Assembly (NCBI GenBank): GCA_002897855.1
Contig: BDTO01000043.1
Span: forward strand, 1 to 46,202
Reading direction: 5' to 3'
Source: a bacterium BMS3Bbin05
GTDB lineage: Bacteria; Nitrospirota; Thermodesulfovibrionia; Thermodesulfovibrionales; BMS3Bbin05
DNA length: 46,202 nucleotides
The translations under genes were made by a program, and so were the position numbers. The notes below the pieces were generated by a model. It ran no database searches, had not been told where the DNA came from, and worked only from the letters and a program-made list of their open reading frames with translations. Numbering within the stretch: the stretch's first letter is position 1; the number at the start of each line of letters is the position of its first letter. Below are positions 33,281-41,325 of this stretch, piece after piece.

Positions 33281-35284
33281 TCAGACCGCAACCGTATTTT
33301 CAATCTCTTTCAGCCAGAAAAGCCTCGAACCGTTGATTACCGGTTTATTCACGGAGCGGATAAACTCTTCAGCATTTATTTCCAACTCCTCTTTTTTGAT
33401 AAATTCACCCACGGACGGCTCTCTTTTCACCTTTGCCAGTTTCTTTGCTTCCGTGCTCTTTGCCGCTTTCGTCTTCAACCCCATTTCTTTTGAGATTCGT
33501 GAAAAAATATCCCTGTGCTGAAGGACGTCCCCGGGAGGATTTACTGCCTGGCCCGCTTCCTTAAGTCTGCCCAGATAATCAACTATCGTACCGGAGGACT
33601 CAAGTGTGTCCGCAGCCGGAAGGACTATATCCGCTTCGCTGGCGAGGTCTGTCATATGAGTGGTCTGAACTATAAGAAAATCCACTTCCGGTCTTTCATT
33701 AACCGGCACATCGCCAATCACATATAAAACCTTCGCGTTTCCTGAAAGCAAATCACTGTATTTTTTCCCATCTGCATCTATTCCCATCATCACTGTACCC
33801 TTTGCATTGGCTTCAAGCGGTACGGTGACCAGGTCCCCCCTGATAAGGGCGATATTGGCCGATGCATTGAAAAGGGAGGGTGGCGAAATAATTACCGGCC
33901 TCTTCGCCCCGGCATATATCTCAGCTGCTTCTTTTATAATCCCGGAGATATCCGCCCTGCCAAGGTCCATACCATCGGGCGCCCCGAGACCTGCCCCAAC
34001 AAGCGCTCCGGCAAGGTTTTTCAGTGTTGAAGCCTCATCAGCTGTTATTGATACATTGGCAATCTTCGCCAGTTCTGTTTCATTGTCATTGATTACGATA
34101 AGCTTAGTCCCCATGCCCACCTTTTTCCTTGTGACTGCATCAAGGGCAGGCAATACTCTTTTCCATTGCGACGGATTTATTCCTGCAATAAGGATCAGGT
34201 CGGCGGCTTCAAGGTCCGCACCTCCGGCCAATATCGATTCTTTCTCCCCGTAAAGGCCCACTGTCGAGACAATGTCTTTGATTTTTGCTTCTCCGGCAAG
34301 GTTGGCCACTGTAAGGGCGTCTTCGTTCAGTATGCTTCCGCTTGTGATTATGCCGGCCGAACTCCCTTTCAATTTCCCGGAAACCGCCTTTATTGCTTCT
34401 TTCCACGAAATTTCTTTCAGCTCGCCGCTTTCTCTGATCATCGGCGACATAACTCTTGTATCCGCCTTCAGGGCATCGAATCCGAACCTCGCTGTTGCGC
34501 ATATATAATGCCCGGCATGGGACTCATCGCCTCCTGCATTGACCTTTGCGACCTCATCTTCATAAATACTCACTGTGATATCACATGCATTTCCGCATGA
34601 TGTACATACGGACCCGGCTCTCTGATACTCCCATTCTCTTCCCTTTCTCCACCTGTCTGCCTCAAGAAGTGCATTTACGGGGCATGCATCAACACAGCTG
34701 CCGCAGAAGGTACATCCGGACTCCTGCAACGGCCTGTCATTTGCGGTAATTACTCTTGAGCCAACACCGCGCCCGCTGAAATTAAGCACAGATGTCCCCT
34801 GTGCGTTGCAGACTCTCACACAGCGGCCGCACAGGATGCAGTAATCAGGATCCCTTTTTATAAACGGGTTTGCTTCATCTACCGGAAATCCAAATTTCTT
34901 TCTGCTGAATGATGATTCTTTTATCTCAAAATCGTATGCATACTTCTGAAGGTTGCAGACTCCTGCCTTTGTGCATGTCATGCAGTCAAGCGGATGCATG
35001 GAAAGTATGAGATCTATTACATATTTCCTTATTTCATTTATCTTCTCGGTCCTGGTGTTGACGACCATACCCTCTTTTATTTTCATGGTACATGCGGTCA
35101 TCAGAGATTTGAGCCCTTCTACCTCCACCAGGCACAGTCTGCAAGCGCCTATCCCCTTGAGCCCCTTGAGGTAACAGAGGTTGGGGATATGAATGCCCGC
35201 AGACCCGGCGGCATCAATAACCGTCGTCCCGGCGGGTGCCTTGACTTTTTTGCCGTCTATCGTCAGTTTTACTCTGTCTGCCAT
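33281..35284 (-). CDS. NuoG-like NADH dehydrogenase/molybdopterin-fold iron-sulfur subunit
   Basis: The 667-residue protein carries, in order: an N-terminal 2Fe-2S ferredoxin (Cys37, 48, 51, 65); a His-Cys3 4Fe-4S site (His97, Cys101, 104, 110); two 4Fe-4S clusters (Cys149/152/155/159 and 191/194/197/201); an N7-type 4Fe-4S (Cys227, 230, 234, 262); and a shortened molybdopterin-oxidoreductase fold to about 560. The place where formate dehydrogenases have Cys/Sec shows no such residue in what I read, so it is probably an electron-transfer rather than a formate-oxidising subunit. It has a GGGAGG ribosome site. It is last of four tightly spaced genes (NuoE, NuoF-CBS, ferredoxin, NuoG-like). No membrane subunits are nearby, which suggests a soluble complex. 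Confidence 0.85.
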   Translation of the reverse strand: MADRVKLTIDGKKVKAPAGTTVIDAAGSAGIHIPNLCYLKGLKGIGACRLCLVEVEGLKSLMTACTMKIKEGMVVNTRTEKINEIRKYVIDLILSMHPLDCMTCTKAGVCNLQKYAYDFEIKESSFSRKKFGFPVDEANPFIKRDPDYCILCGRCVRVCNAQGTSVLNFSGRGVGSRVITANDRPLQESGCTFCGSCVDACPVNALLEADRWRKGREWEYQRAGSVCTSCGNACDITVSIYEDEVAKVNAGGDESHAGHYICATARFGFDALKADTRVMSPMIRESGELKEISWKEAIKAVSGKLKGSSAGIITSGSILNEDALTVANLAGEAKIKDIVSTVGLYGEKESILAGGADLEAADLILIAGINPSQWKRVLPALDAVTRKKVGMGTKLIVINDNETELAKIANVSITADEASTLKNLAGALVGAGLGAPDGMDLGRADISGIIKEAAEIYAGAKRPVIISPPSLFNASANIALIRGDLVTVPLEANAKGTVMMGIDADGKKYSDLLSGNAKVLYVIGDVPVNERPEVDFLIVQTTHMTDLASEADIVLPAADTLESSGTIVDYLGRLKEAGQAVNPPGDVLQHRDIFSRISKEMGLKTKAAKSTEAKKLAKVKREPSVGEFIKKEELEINAEEFIRSVNKPVINGSRLFWLKEIENTVAV

Positions 35285-35310
35285 TTATTCCTCCCGATAT
35301 CTTTTGTCTT

Positions 35311-35898
35311 CTATACTTTTACGGCTGCGTCTTCGTGTATGCCGACTACAATTATGGCCTCAACCGGGCATTCTTCCCTGCACTCCCCGCACTTTGTACA
35401 CCGCTTCTGCCGTATCTCATACGGGACTGCTCCAGCCTCATATTTTTTCTTCCTTTTTCCAAAGATTGCCTTGTCCCCGCATACATCCTTGCACTTGCCG
35501 CACATTATGCACTTCTCAGGTATAATCCTGTACTCAATGAATGCCTTGCACTCCATATCCCGGCACTTTCCATCTGTATGCTCCCGGAATACGCCGGAAT
35601 CGATCCATTCCAGGATAAATCCGGCTGTATCCTTGCCCTTTTTGCACAAGGAACTTATGAGCATATCTTCGGCTATCCTACTGATTGCCGCAATGTCCTC
35701 TTCACTGCCCCTCCCCTCTACAATGTCCATCAGCCTTATCCTTGCCTCATATGATCCAAATGAACATGGAAAACACCTCCCGCACATCGGGCCTGCCAGA
35801 AATCCCTCTGTGTAATACAGGGCCTTCTGTAATGGACACGTTTTTCTCTCAGCCTCTTCCTTTATTTCTTTAACTGTTAGTGTCTCTGTTTTCGTCAT
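35311..35898 (-). CDS. Iron-sulfur protein with NuoF-type C-terminal domain and two 4Fe-4S clusters
   Basis: The 195-residue protein begins with a segment matching only the C-terminal NADH_4Fe-4S domain of NuoF (MCGRCFPCSFGSYEARIRL, Cys39, 42, 45 and Cys85). Two ferredoxin motifs follow: CIMCGKCKDVC (130-140) and CTKCGECREEC (167-177). The FMN- and NADH-binding domains are absent, so it is a connector or ferredoxin-docking subunit rather than a dehydrogenase. GAGGTGGTG precedes the ATG. It lies 8 bases after the NuoF-CBS gene and 26 bases before the NuoG-like gene. Confidence 0.82.
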   Translation of the reverse strand: MTKTETLTVKEIKEEAERKTCPLQKALYYTEGFLAGPMCGRCFPCSFGSYEARIRLMDIVEGRGSEEDIAAISRIAEDMLISSLCKKGKDTAGFILEWIDSGVFREHTDGKCRDMECKAFIEYRIIPEKCIMCGKCKDVCGDKAIFGKRKKKYEAGAVPYEIRQKRCTKCGECREECPVEAIIVVGIHEDAAVKV

Positions 35899-35906
35899 TC
35901 ACCACC

Positions 35907-38246
35907 TCAGTAGATATCTTCCGCCATATATACAACTTCGGGTAACAGGTAGGAAACAAGATCCCTGTATGAGATCATCCCGATCAGCTTCTCATTTTCT
36001 ACAACAGGCAGATGCCTGATCTTGTGTTCGGACATGACATTGATTGCCACGCTTATGTCGCTTGACCCATCGAGGGACACCGGCTCGGTACTCATCACCT
36101 TCGCTATAGAATCTTCATTGAAATTGATTTTCTTTACAAAGCAGTGCATTATGTCCCTCTCGGTGAAAATCCCCACCAGTTGCCCGTCCTTGTCCATTAC
36201 GAGTATTGAACCAACGTTCTTACCGTCCATTATGGTCACTGCATCACTGATCTTGCAGTCTTTTGTGCAGGTAACCATCTGTGAAGGCTTTGATTCCAAA
36301 ACATCTTTAAGAGTCATCTTCGTACTCCTTTCAATGTGTTCCAACTGTTCATAAGGTATTTCAAACCTTTCATACAGGCTTATAAGGCTCTTCTTCCATA
36401 TCTTTATTGCGCCGACAGGACACACATGGTAGCAGGCCTTGCACTGCCGGCAGTAATCATTGTCTATAATAAAATCATTTCTGGTTTCCTTGACTGCGTC
36501 ATAAGCACACACCTGTTTACAGAGACCGCAACGTATACAGTTATTCAGATTGATCCTGAAGACACCCATTCCGCTGCACACCTTTGCCCTGCAATAATTG
36601 TCATATACATGCTCTTCGTACTCCTCCCTGAAATATTTTATCGTACTGAGCACGGGATTCGGCGCACTTTGGCCCAGACCACACAGAGAGCCTTCCTGTA
36701 TAAACTTGCCGAGTTTTATAAGCCTCTCAATATCCCGTACCTCTCCCTTTCCCTGCGTTATCCTTTCCAGTATCCCGAGCATCTGGTATGTACCTATTCT
36801 GCAGGGTGGGCATTTCCCGCACGATTCAGCCTGGGTAAATGACAGAAAATACCTGGCCACATCAACCATACAGGTATCTTCATCCAATACAACCATACCT
36901 CCCGAACCCATCATTGAACCCACCTTCCTGAGAGAATCAAAATCCACCGGAAGATCGAGGTAAGACTCAGGAAGGCATCCTCCGGATGGTCCACCTGTCT
37001 GCACAGCCTTAAACTTCTTGCCGCCAAGTATTCCGCCGCCGATATCGAATATTATTTCCCTCAGAGTCATGCCCATCGGAACTTCAACAAGACCCGTATT
37101 AACCACCTTGCCTGTAAGGGCAAATACCTTTGTGCCCGGTGAAGTCTCCGTACCGATACTCCTGAACCAGCCGGAGCCTTTTTCAATAATCGGCGGAACA
37201 CATGCATACGTCTCTATATTGTTCAGGTTGCTGGGATACCCCCACACGCCTCCTCCGGGCTCGGAAAGCCTTGGAGGTCTCGACCTGGGAAATCCCCTGT
37301 CGCCTTCGATTGACGCCACCAGAGCAGTCGACTCGCCGCACACAAACGCCCCTGCCCCTTCTCTGACCTCCAGAACAAAGCTGAATCCCGTCCCGAGGAT
37401 GTCTTCTCCAAGCAATCCGAGTTCTTCGGCTTGACGGATCGCTATTTTCAGGTTTCTGACGGCGAGTGGATATTCATGCCGGACATAGATAAAACCATAC
37501 CCGGCCCCTATGGCATAAGCACAGAGAAGCATTCCCTCAATAAGACTGTGAGGATCACCTTCCATGATAGACCTGTCCATAAATGCCCCCGGGTCACCCT
37601 CATCGCCATTGGCAATTACAAATTTTATATCCCCGGGCGCCTTTTTTGTATGAAGCCACTTCTTTCCTGCAGGGAAACCGGCGCCGCCACGTCCGCGGAG
37701 AGTTGCCCTGTCTATTTCTTCAACCACATCTTCAGGGGTCATCGTTGAAAGGGCCTTCTCAAGGGCACCATAGCCGCCGATGGCAAGATAATGCTTAATA
37801 TCCGTGGGATCAATCAGGCCATTATGCCTGAGGGCTATTCTTAACTGTTTTTTATAAAAAGGAAGGTCTCCCATCAACTCGTATGGTTCTTCCAGGATAG
37901 AATCCCTGTAAAGGAGTTTTCTGGCAGGGACACCCGCCTCATAAGTATTAACAAAAAGCTCATGGGTATCTGCAGGTTTTACTTTCTGATAGAAATATCC
38001 AGCCGGCTCGGATGTCATTACAGGCCCTTTCTGGCACAAACCCTGACAGCCCGTTTTTACTATCTCCACTTCCTGTCCTCTCTCGCTCGCTTCAGCCTTG
38101 ATGCCTTCGATAACTTTTTTTGATCCCGTAGCATTACACGCTGTTCCGCAACACACACGTACACGGGGAATGCCTTCCTTAAAGACACTTTCCATAAAAT
38201 CATTTCTCAGCTTCCTTAACCCGTCAATATTATTTATTTTCTGCAT
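35907..38246 (-). CDS. NuoF/HydB-like NADH-binding flavoprotein with C-terminal CBS pair
   Basis: The 779-residue protein has: a thioredoxin-like 2Fe-2S domain (Cys32, 37, 67, 71); the FMN/NADH domain with GRGGAGFPAGKKW (185-197) and GDEGDPG (214-220); an SLBB region about 350-450; the 4Fe-4S ESCGKCPPCRIGTYQ with a later LCGLG; two 4Fe-4S ferredoxin motifs (Cys570-580 and 599-609); then two CBS domains about 655-705 and 714-770. The core oxidises NADH or reduces NAD+ as in HydB/HndC/NfnB-type enzymes. CBS pairs usually bind adenine nucleotides, so AMP/ATP or NAD control is possible. It lies 2 bases from the NuoE-like gene. The CBS fusion is unusual to my knowledge. Confidence 0.9.
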   Translation of the reverse strand: MQKINNIDGLRKLRNDFMESVFKEGIPRVRVCCGTACNATGSKKVIEGIKAEASERGQEVEIVKTGCQGLCQKGPVMTSEPAGYFYQKVKPADTHELFVNTYEAGVPARKLLYRDSILEEPYELMGDLPFYKKQLRIALRHNGLIDPTDIKHYLAIGGYGALEKALSTMTPEDVVEEIDRATLRGRGGAGFPAGKKWLHTKKAPGDIKFVIANGDEGDPGAFMDRSIMEGDPHSLIEGMLLCAYAIGAGYGFIYVRHEYPLAVRNLKIAIRQAEELGLLGEDILGTGFSFVLEVREGAGAFVCGESTALVASIEGDRGFPRSRPPRLSEPGGGVWGYPSNLNNIETYACVPPIIEKGSGWFRSIGTETSPGTKVFALTGKVVNTGLVEVPMGMTLREIIFDIGGGILGGKKFKAVQTGGPSGGCLPESYLDLPVDFDSLRKVGSMMGSGGMVVLDEDTCMVDVARYFLSFTQAESCGKCPPCRIGTYQMLGILERITQGKGEVRDIERLIKLGKFIQEGSLCGLGQSAPNPVLSTIKYFREEYEEHVYDNYCRAKVCSGMGVFRINLNNCIRCGLCKQVCAYDAVKETRNDFIIDNDYCRQCKACYHVCPVGAIKIWKKSLISLYERFEIPYEQLEHIERSTKMTLKDVLESKPSQMVTCTKDCKISDAVTIMDGKNVGSILVMDKDGQLVGIFTERDIMHCFVKKINFNEDSIAKVMSTEPVSLDGSSDISVAINVMSEHKIRHLPVVENEKLIGMISYRDLVSYLLPEVVYMAEDIY

Positions 38247-38248
38247 AC

Positions 38249-38749
38249 TTATTCCTCTTCCTCAATGGACTGAATCAATTCGTCCAATTTGTCGGGACCT
38301 ACCTCGCCGATTATATCCTCATTGACAGTAGCCACAGGAGCCAGGCCGCAACATCCTACACAGCCCACGGTTTCAAGTGTCAGTTTAAGGTCCTCCGTCG
38401 TTTCTCCAACCCCTACACCAAACCGGTCTTTAATGCCGTTAAGTACCGATGAAGCCCCTCTTACATGACAAGCGGTACCCAGACATACTCTCACAATCTT
38501 TTTCCCTCTCGGGGAAAAATGGAATTGGCCATAAAAACTTGCCACACTGTAGATCTCTGCAAGTGGAAGATTAAGCTTCTCGGAGAGTGTCTGCAACTCT
38601 TCCCCGGGTAAATAACCTTTATCCTCCTGTATACTGTGAAGTGCCGGAATAAGGAGTGCCTTCTTCCTGTCATGTTCGCATACTATCCCGGCCACAGGCC
38701 CCGCGTTTCTTTCGATACCTTCATTAACATCCATTAATTCCATACCCAT
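38249..38749 (-). CDS. NuoE-like 2Fe-2S thioredoxin-fold subunit
   Basis: The 166-residue protein has an N-terminal helical region (ALLIPALHSIQEDKGYLPGEEL) and the C-x4-C...C-x3-C 2Fe-2S site (CLGTAC at 89-94; Cys130 and Cys134 in GCVGCCGLAP) typical of the 24-kDa NADH dehydrogenase subunit and of HydC/HndA. I use the ATG at 38749, with GGAGG 6 bases upstream; a second ATG two codons later is possible. It is the first gene of the four-gene NADH module, and a promoter-like site at 38880-38907 lies upstream. It passes electrons between the NuoF-like flavin and partner clusters. Confidence 0.9.
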   Translation of the reverse strand: MGMELMDVNEGIERNAGPVAGIVCEHDRKKALLIPALHSIQEDKGYLPGEELQTLSEKLNLPLAEIYSVASFYGQFHFSPRGKKIVRVCLGTACHVRGASSVLNGIKDRFGVGVGETTEDLKLTLETVGCVGCCGLAPVATVNEDIIGEVGPDKLDELIQSIEEEE

Positions 38750-38879
38750 CCGTGTCCTCCGGAAGTCATAATGGGATTATTGTCAAATCAAAAATAACAT
38801 TACCGACACATTATATTTGACATTTCCTGCAAGAGTAAAATTTTAACATATATATAATATTGCATGGAAATTAAAAATT

Positions 38880-38907
38880 ATTATAAACCTATCATGCTAA
38901 TCAACAA
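38880..38907 (-). promoter_or_regulatory. Candidate sigma70-type promoter of NADH module
   Basis: On the minus strand TTGTTG (38902-38907) and a perfect TATAAT (38880-38885) are separated by 16 bases, about 130 bases before the NuoE-like ATG. The -35 box matches the consensus at only three of six positions, so this rests mainly on the -10 box and its location. Confidence 0.4.
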
Positions 38908-39146
38908 ACCTGAACCAACCCGGATAATTCATAAACCGCCACTGCGGACGGCTGATGTGGTGAAAATCCGCATGTCCGGCCCGCCGGTACTCAGGTCTTT
39001 CTCTATCATAATGTATTTTCATGCAATCCGGCCTTTTTTCTTCTTCCACAGGTGCATATGCGGATTTGAGCCATGTCCGGCGTCCGCATGGCAATTAATT
39101 TATGAATAATGCGGGCTAATGAACTCCAAAACAAATAAAAGAGAAC

Positions 39147-39185
39147 AAAAAACTCCTGATTCCGGACAACTAACGGAATCAGGAG
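39147..39185 (-). terminator. Rho-independent terminator after cooS
   Basis: On the minus strand a perfect 12-bp stem, CTCCTGATTCCG / CGGAATCAGGAG (39174-39185 with 39153-39164), has a 9-base loop and is followed by six T. It begins about 42 bases after the cooS stop and ends the acs/cooS transcript. Confidence 0.92.
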
Positions 39186-39226
39186 GAAATAAATCTTTAT
39201 GTCGCAATAATAAGATTTTGCCGGTC

Positions 39227-41221
39227 CTATCCTCCTACTCCCAGATGAGGCTTCGCCTCCTTGTCAAGCTTTCTTCTGTCAGCCATGCTCAGAAGTACCC
39301 TCTCGGCTGCGAACTTGCCCGGTTCGTACTTCCTGAGTTTAAGCCTCTCTCTTGCCTTATCTATATAATCGAGTGTCATTTCAAGAATCTTTTCCGGGTC
39401 AGGCTCGAAATGCAGCGCACCCATGAACCTCTCAAACCACACTTCAGTCATTATCCTTGTAACTTCCCTGCTCGCTTCAACGGGCGATTCACCTCCGAAT
39501 ATCACCGGCAAACCCGAGGCGGCAAAATAGACCCCGATTGCGATAGCCTTTTCAGACATCCATTCAGGCGCTATGCCGACGGCGGGCATACCCCCTATCT
39601 CGTCGGACAGGCCGCCCTCTGCGGCCATGGCGCTCGCAATGGTAAGTATCCTGGAATTATCTACACATGACCCGACGTGCAGTATGGGAGGAATTCCGAT
39701 CGCCTCGCACACCTCTCTCAGACCAAGACCTGCATTTTCGAGGGCCATCTCGGGAGTAAGATAACCCGCTGTTCCGCATGCAGCGGAGCCACATCCCGTT
39801 GAAAGGACCAGCACATCATGCTTTATCAGTTCGGTTGCCAGAAACTTATGAATACCTGTAGAAGGCACCCTCGGATTGTCACAACCCGCCAGCCCGACTA
39901 CGCCGCGGATCCTGCCTGCCATTATGGCATCATTAAGAGGTCTGAATGAGGCTCTCCAGCTCCCGCCCTGCATATACTCTATGTATTCATGAGAAAAACC
40001 GCCTATAACCGGAAACTTGTCGGTAATATGGCTGCCCCCGGTCGTCCTGTTCGGGAAGTTATCACACGCAAGTCTGACGACATCTCTGGCCATCTCCATC
40101 GCCCTTTCCTCATCGAATTCCATATGAATAGCTCCCGGGATCATTGCCTTCTCCGATGTTGTTATAACCTTTGTATGGAATTTCTTTGAAAGTTCGACAA
40201 TGGCCGGCATTATACACTGAACGTCTACTGTAATTGCATCTACCAGGCCGGTCATTATCCCCAGTTCCTGATTTGTAAAACCACCGGCCGTAGGGATGCC
40301 GTGTCTCATCAGCACCTCATTGGCCGTACAGCACATGCCGCCAAGATTTATACCCCCGGCGCCCTTCGATTTTGCATATTCGACCATCCCGGATTCGGAT
40401 ACAGCCGCTACGATCATCTCTGCAAGAAGAGGCTCATGCCCGTGAACCACGAGGTTGACCATGTTTTCCTCGAATATCCCGAAGCTCGCCTCTGCTTTTA
40501 CGGGTGCGGGCGTACCAAAAAGTATATCGGTAATGTCTGTCGATATCATACTGCCGCCCCAGCCATCTGTAAGAGCCGTCCTGAGCCCGTGCAGCAAAAT
40601 ATGGTCAGGGTCGTGGTCAACGCCTATACACGTACGGTGCATCGCTTCGACGATCTCCCTGTCTACACCGCGGGGCTTTATGCCCCATTTTTCCCATCTC
40701 TTCTGTGTCTTCTCCGGAGCTCTGCTCAGGAAGTTTACATGACCGGTTCCCTGCCTGCCGAAATCCTCTATCAGCCTTGTGGCTACATCACGGGCAACAT
40801 CATTTACTTCCCTTCCTTCAAATTCTATATCCAGATAACCCGCAACCCTGTAAAGCTTTTTTACATCCGTTATCCTGAAATCCTTTGCCTCGCCATTGGC
40901 AACGGCAAGCAGTGTATATGCCATACCCCTTGCATGGTCGGAGTGGGCAGCGGAACCTGCCGCTATCATCCTGAGCAAATTCCTTGCAGCCACAGTTGCG
41001 AGGGTAGCGCCACATACGCCTCTCGCCGCTTCCTCTGCATTCTTGCCGACAAGTCTGCACGGGCCCATATGGCATGCCTTGCAGCATGCGCCCGAAGCGC
41101 CTATCGGGCAGGGTTTAAGCTTCTCCGCCCTTTCGAAACATGTAACCATATCATGGGCTTCACCCCATTCTATGATCTTCTCTGCGGCCTCATTTGCGCT
41201 CTTTATCTTTTTTTCCGTCAT
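39227..41221 (-). CDS. cooS: Anaerobic carbon-monoxide dehydrogenase catalytic subunit
   Basis: The 664-residue Ni-Fe CODH reduces CO2 to CO for acetyl-CoA synthesis, or the reverse. I start it at the ATG at 41221, preceded by AGGAGG, rather than 30 codons upstream. N-terminal cysteines at 38/46 (D-cluster) and 47/50/55/69 (B-cluster) fall one residue from the positions known for C. hydrogenoformans CODH-II. C-cluster ligands are visible in VVHGHE, GGMCCTAN, GLAGCDNPR, STGCGSAACG and HVGSCVDNSR. It is the last gene of the acs operon, 104 bases after acsB, with a terminator behind it. Normal length, no sign of truncation. In this context it is the acsA-equivalent partner of ACS. Confidence 0.96.
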   Translation of the reverse strand: MTEKKIKSANEAAEKIIEWGEAHDMVTCFERAEKLKPCPIGASGACCKACHMGPCRLVGKNAEEAARGVCGATLATVAARNLLRMIAAGSAAHSDHARGMAYTLLAVANGEAKDFRITDVKKLYRVAGYLDIEFEGREVNDVARDVATRLIEDFGRQGTGHVNFLSRAPEKTQKRWEKWGIKPRGVDREIVEAMHRTCIGVDHDPDHILLHGLRTALTDGWGGSMISTDITDILFGTPAPVKAEASFGIFEENMVNLVVHGHEPLLAEMIVAAVSESGMVEYAKSKGAGGINLGGMCCTANEVLMRHGIPTAGGFTNQELGIMTGLVDAITVDVQCIMPAIVELSKKFHTKVITTSEKAMIPGAIHMEFDEERAMEMARDVVRLACDNFPNRTTGGSHITDKFPVIGGFSHEYIEYMQGGSWRASFRPLNDAIMAGRIRGVVGLAGCDNPRVPSTGIHKFLATELIKHDVLVLSTGCGSAACGTAGYLTPEMALENAGLGLREVCEAIGIPPILHVGSCVDNSRILTIASAMAAEGGLSDEIGGMPAVGIAPEWMSEKAIAIGVYFAASGLPVIFGGESPVEASREVTRIMTEVWFERFMGALHFEPDPEKILEMTLDYIDKARERLKLRKYEPGKFAAERVLLSMADRRKLDKEAKPHLGVGG

Positions 41222-41325
41222 TTCATACCTCCTGATAAGTTTCAAGTCCCGGGTTACATGTTTCAGGTTACTGTCTATTGCCGCATTTAAAGATGAGGCT
41301 GTAATCTGCAACCCTCAACAATCTT

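Larger units (their letters stand above)
38750..39226. other. Intergenic region between the CODH operon and NADH module
   Basis: The region holds the cooS terminator (39147-39185) and a promoter-like site (38880-38907). AAATCCGCAT and ATGCGGATTT form a 10-bp inverted repeat about 95 bases apart near 38962 and 39058, and several CCGGAC/GTCCGG words suggest a structured leader or operator. A 65-codon minus-strand frame at 38897-39094 lacks a ribosome site, and its end overlaps the promoter-like site. I treat it as unproven. Confidence 0.45.

Noticed and set aside
33281-35284. NAD-dependent formate dehydrogenase catalytic subunit
   Set aside because: No Cys/Sec active-site signature seen and the molybdopterin region is short; NuoG-like fits better.
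38897-39094. 65-codon minus-strand frame (starts MPCGRRTWLK)
   Set aside because: No ribosome site, and its end overlaps the promoter-like site; kept only as a note because the composition is mildly protein-like.
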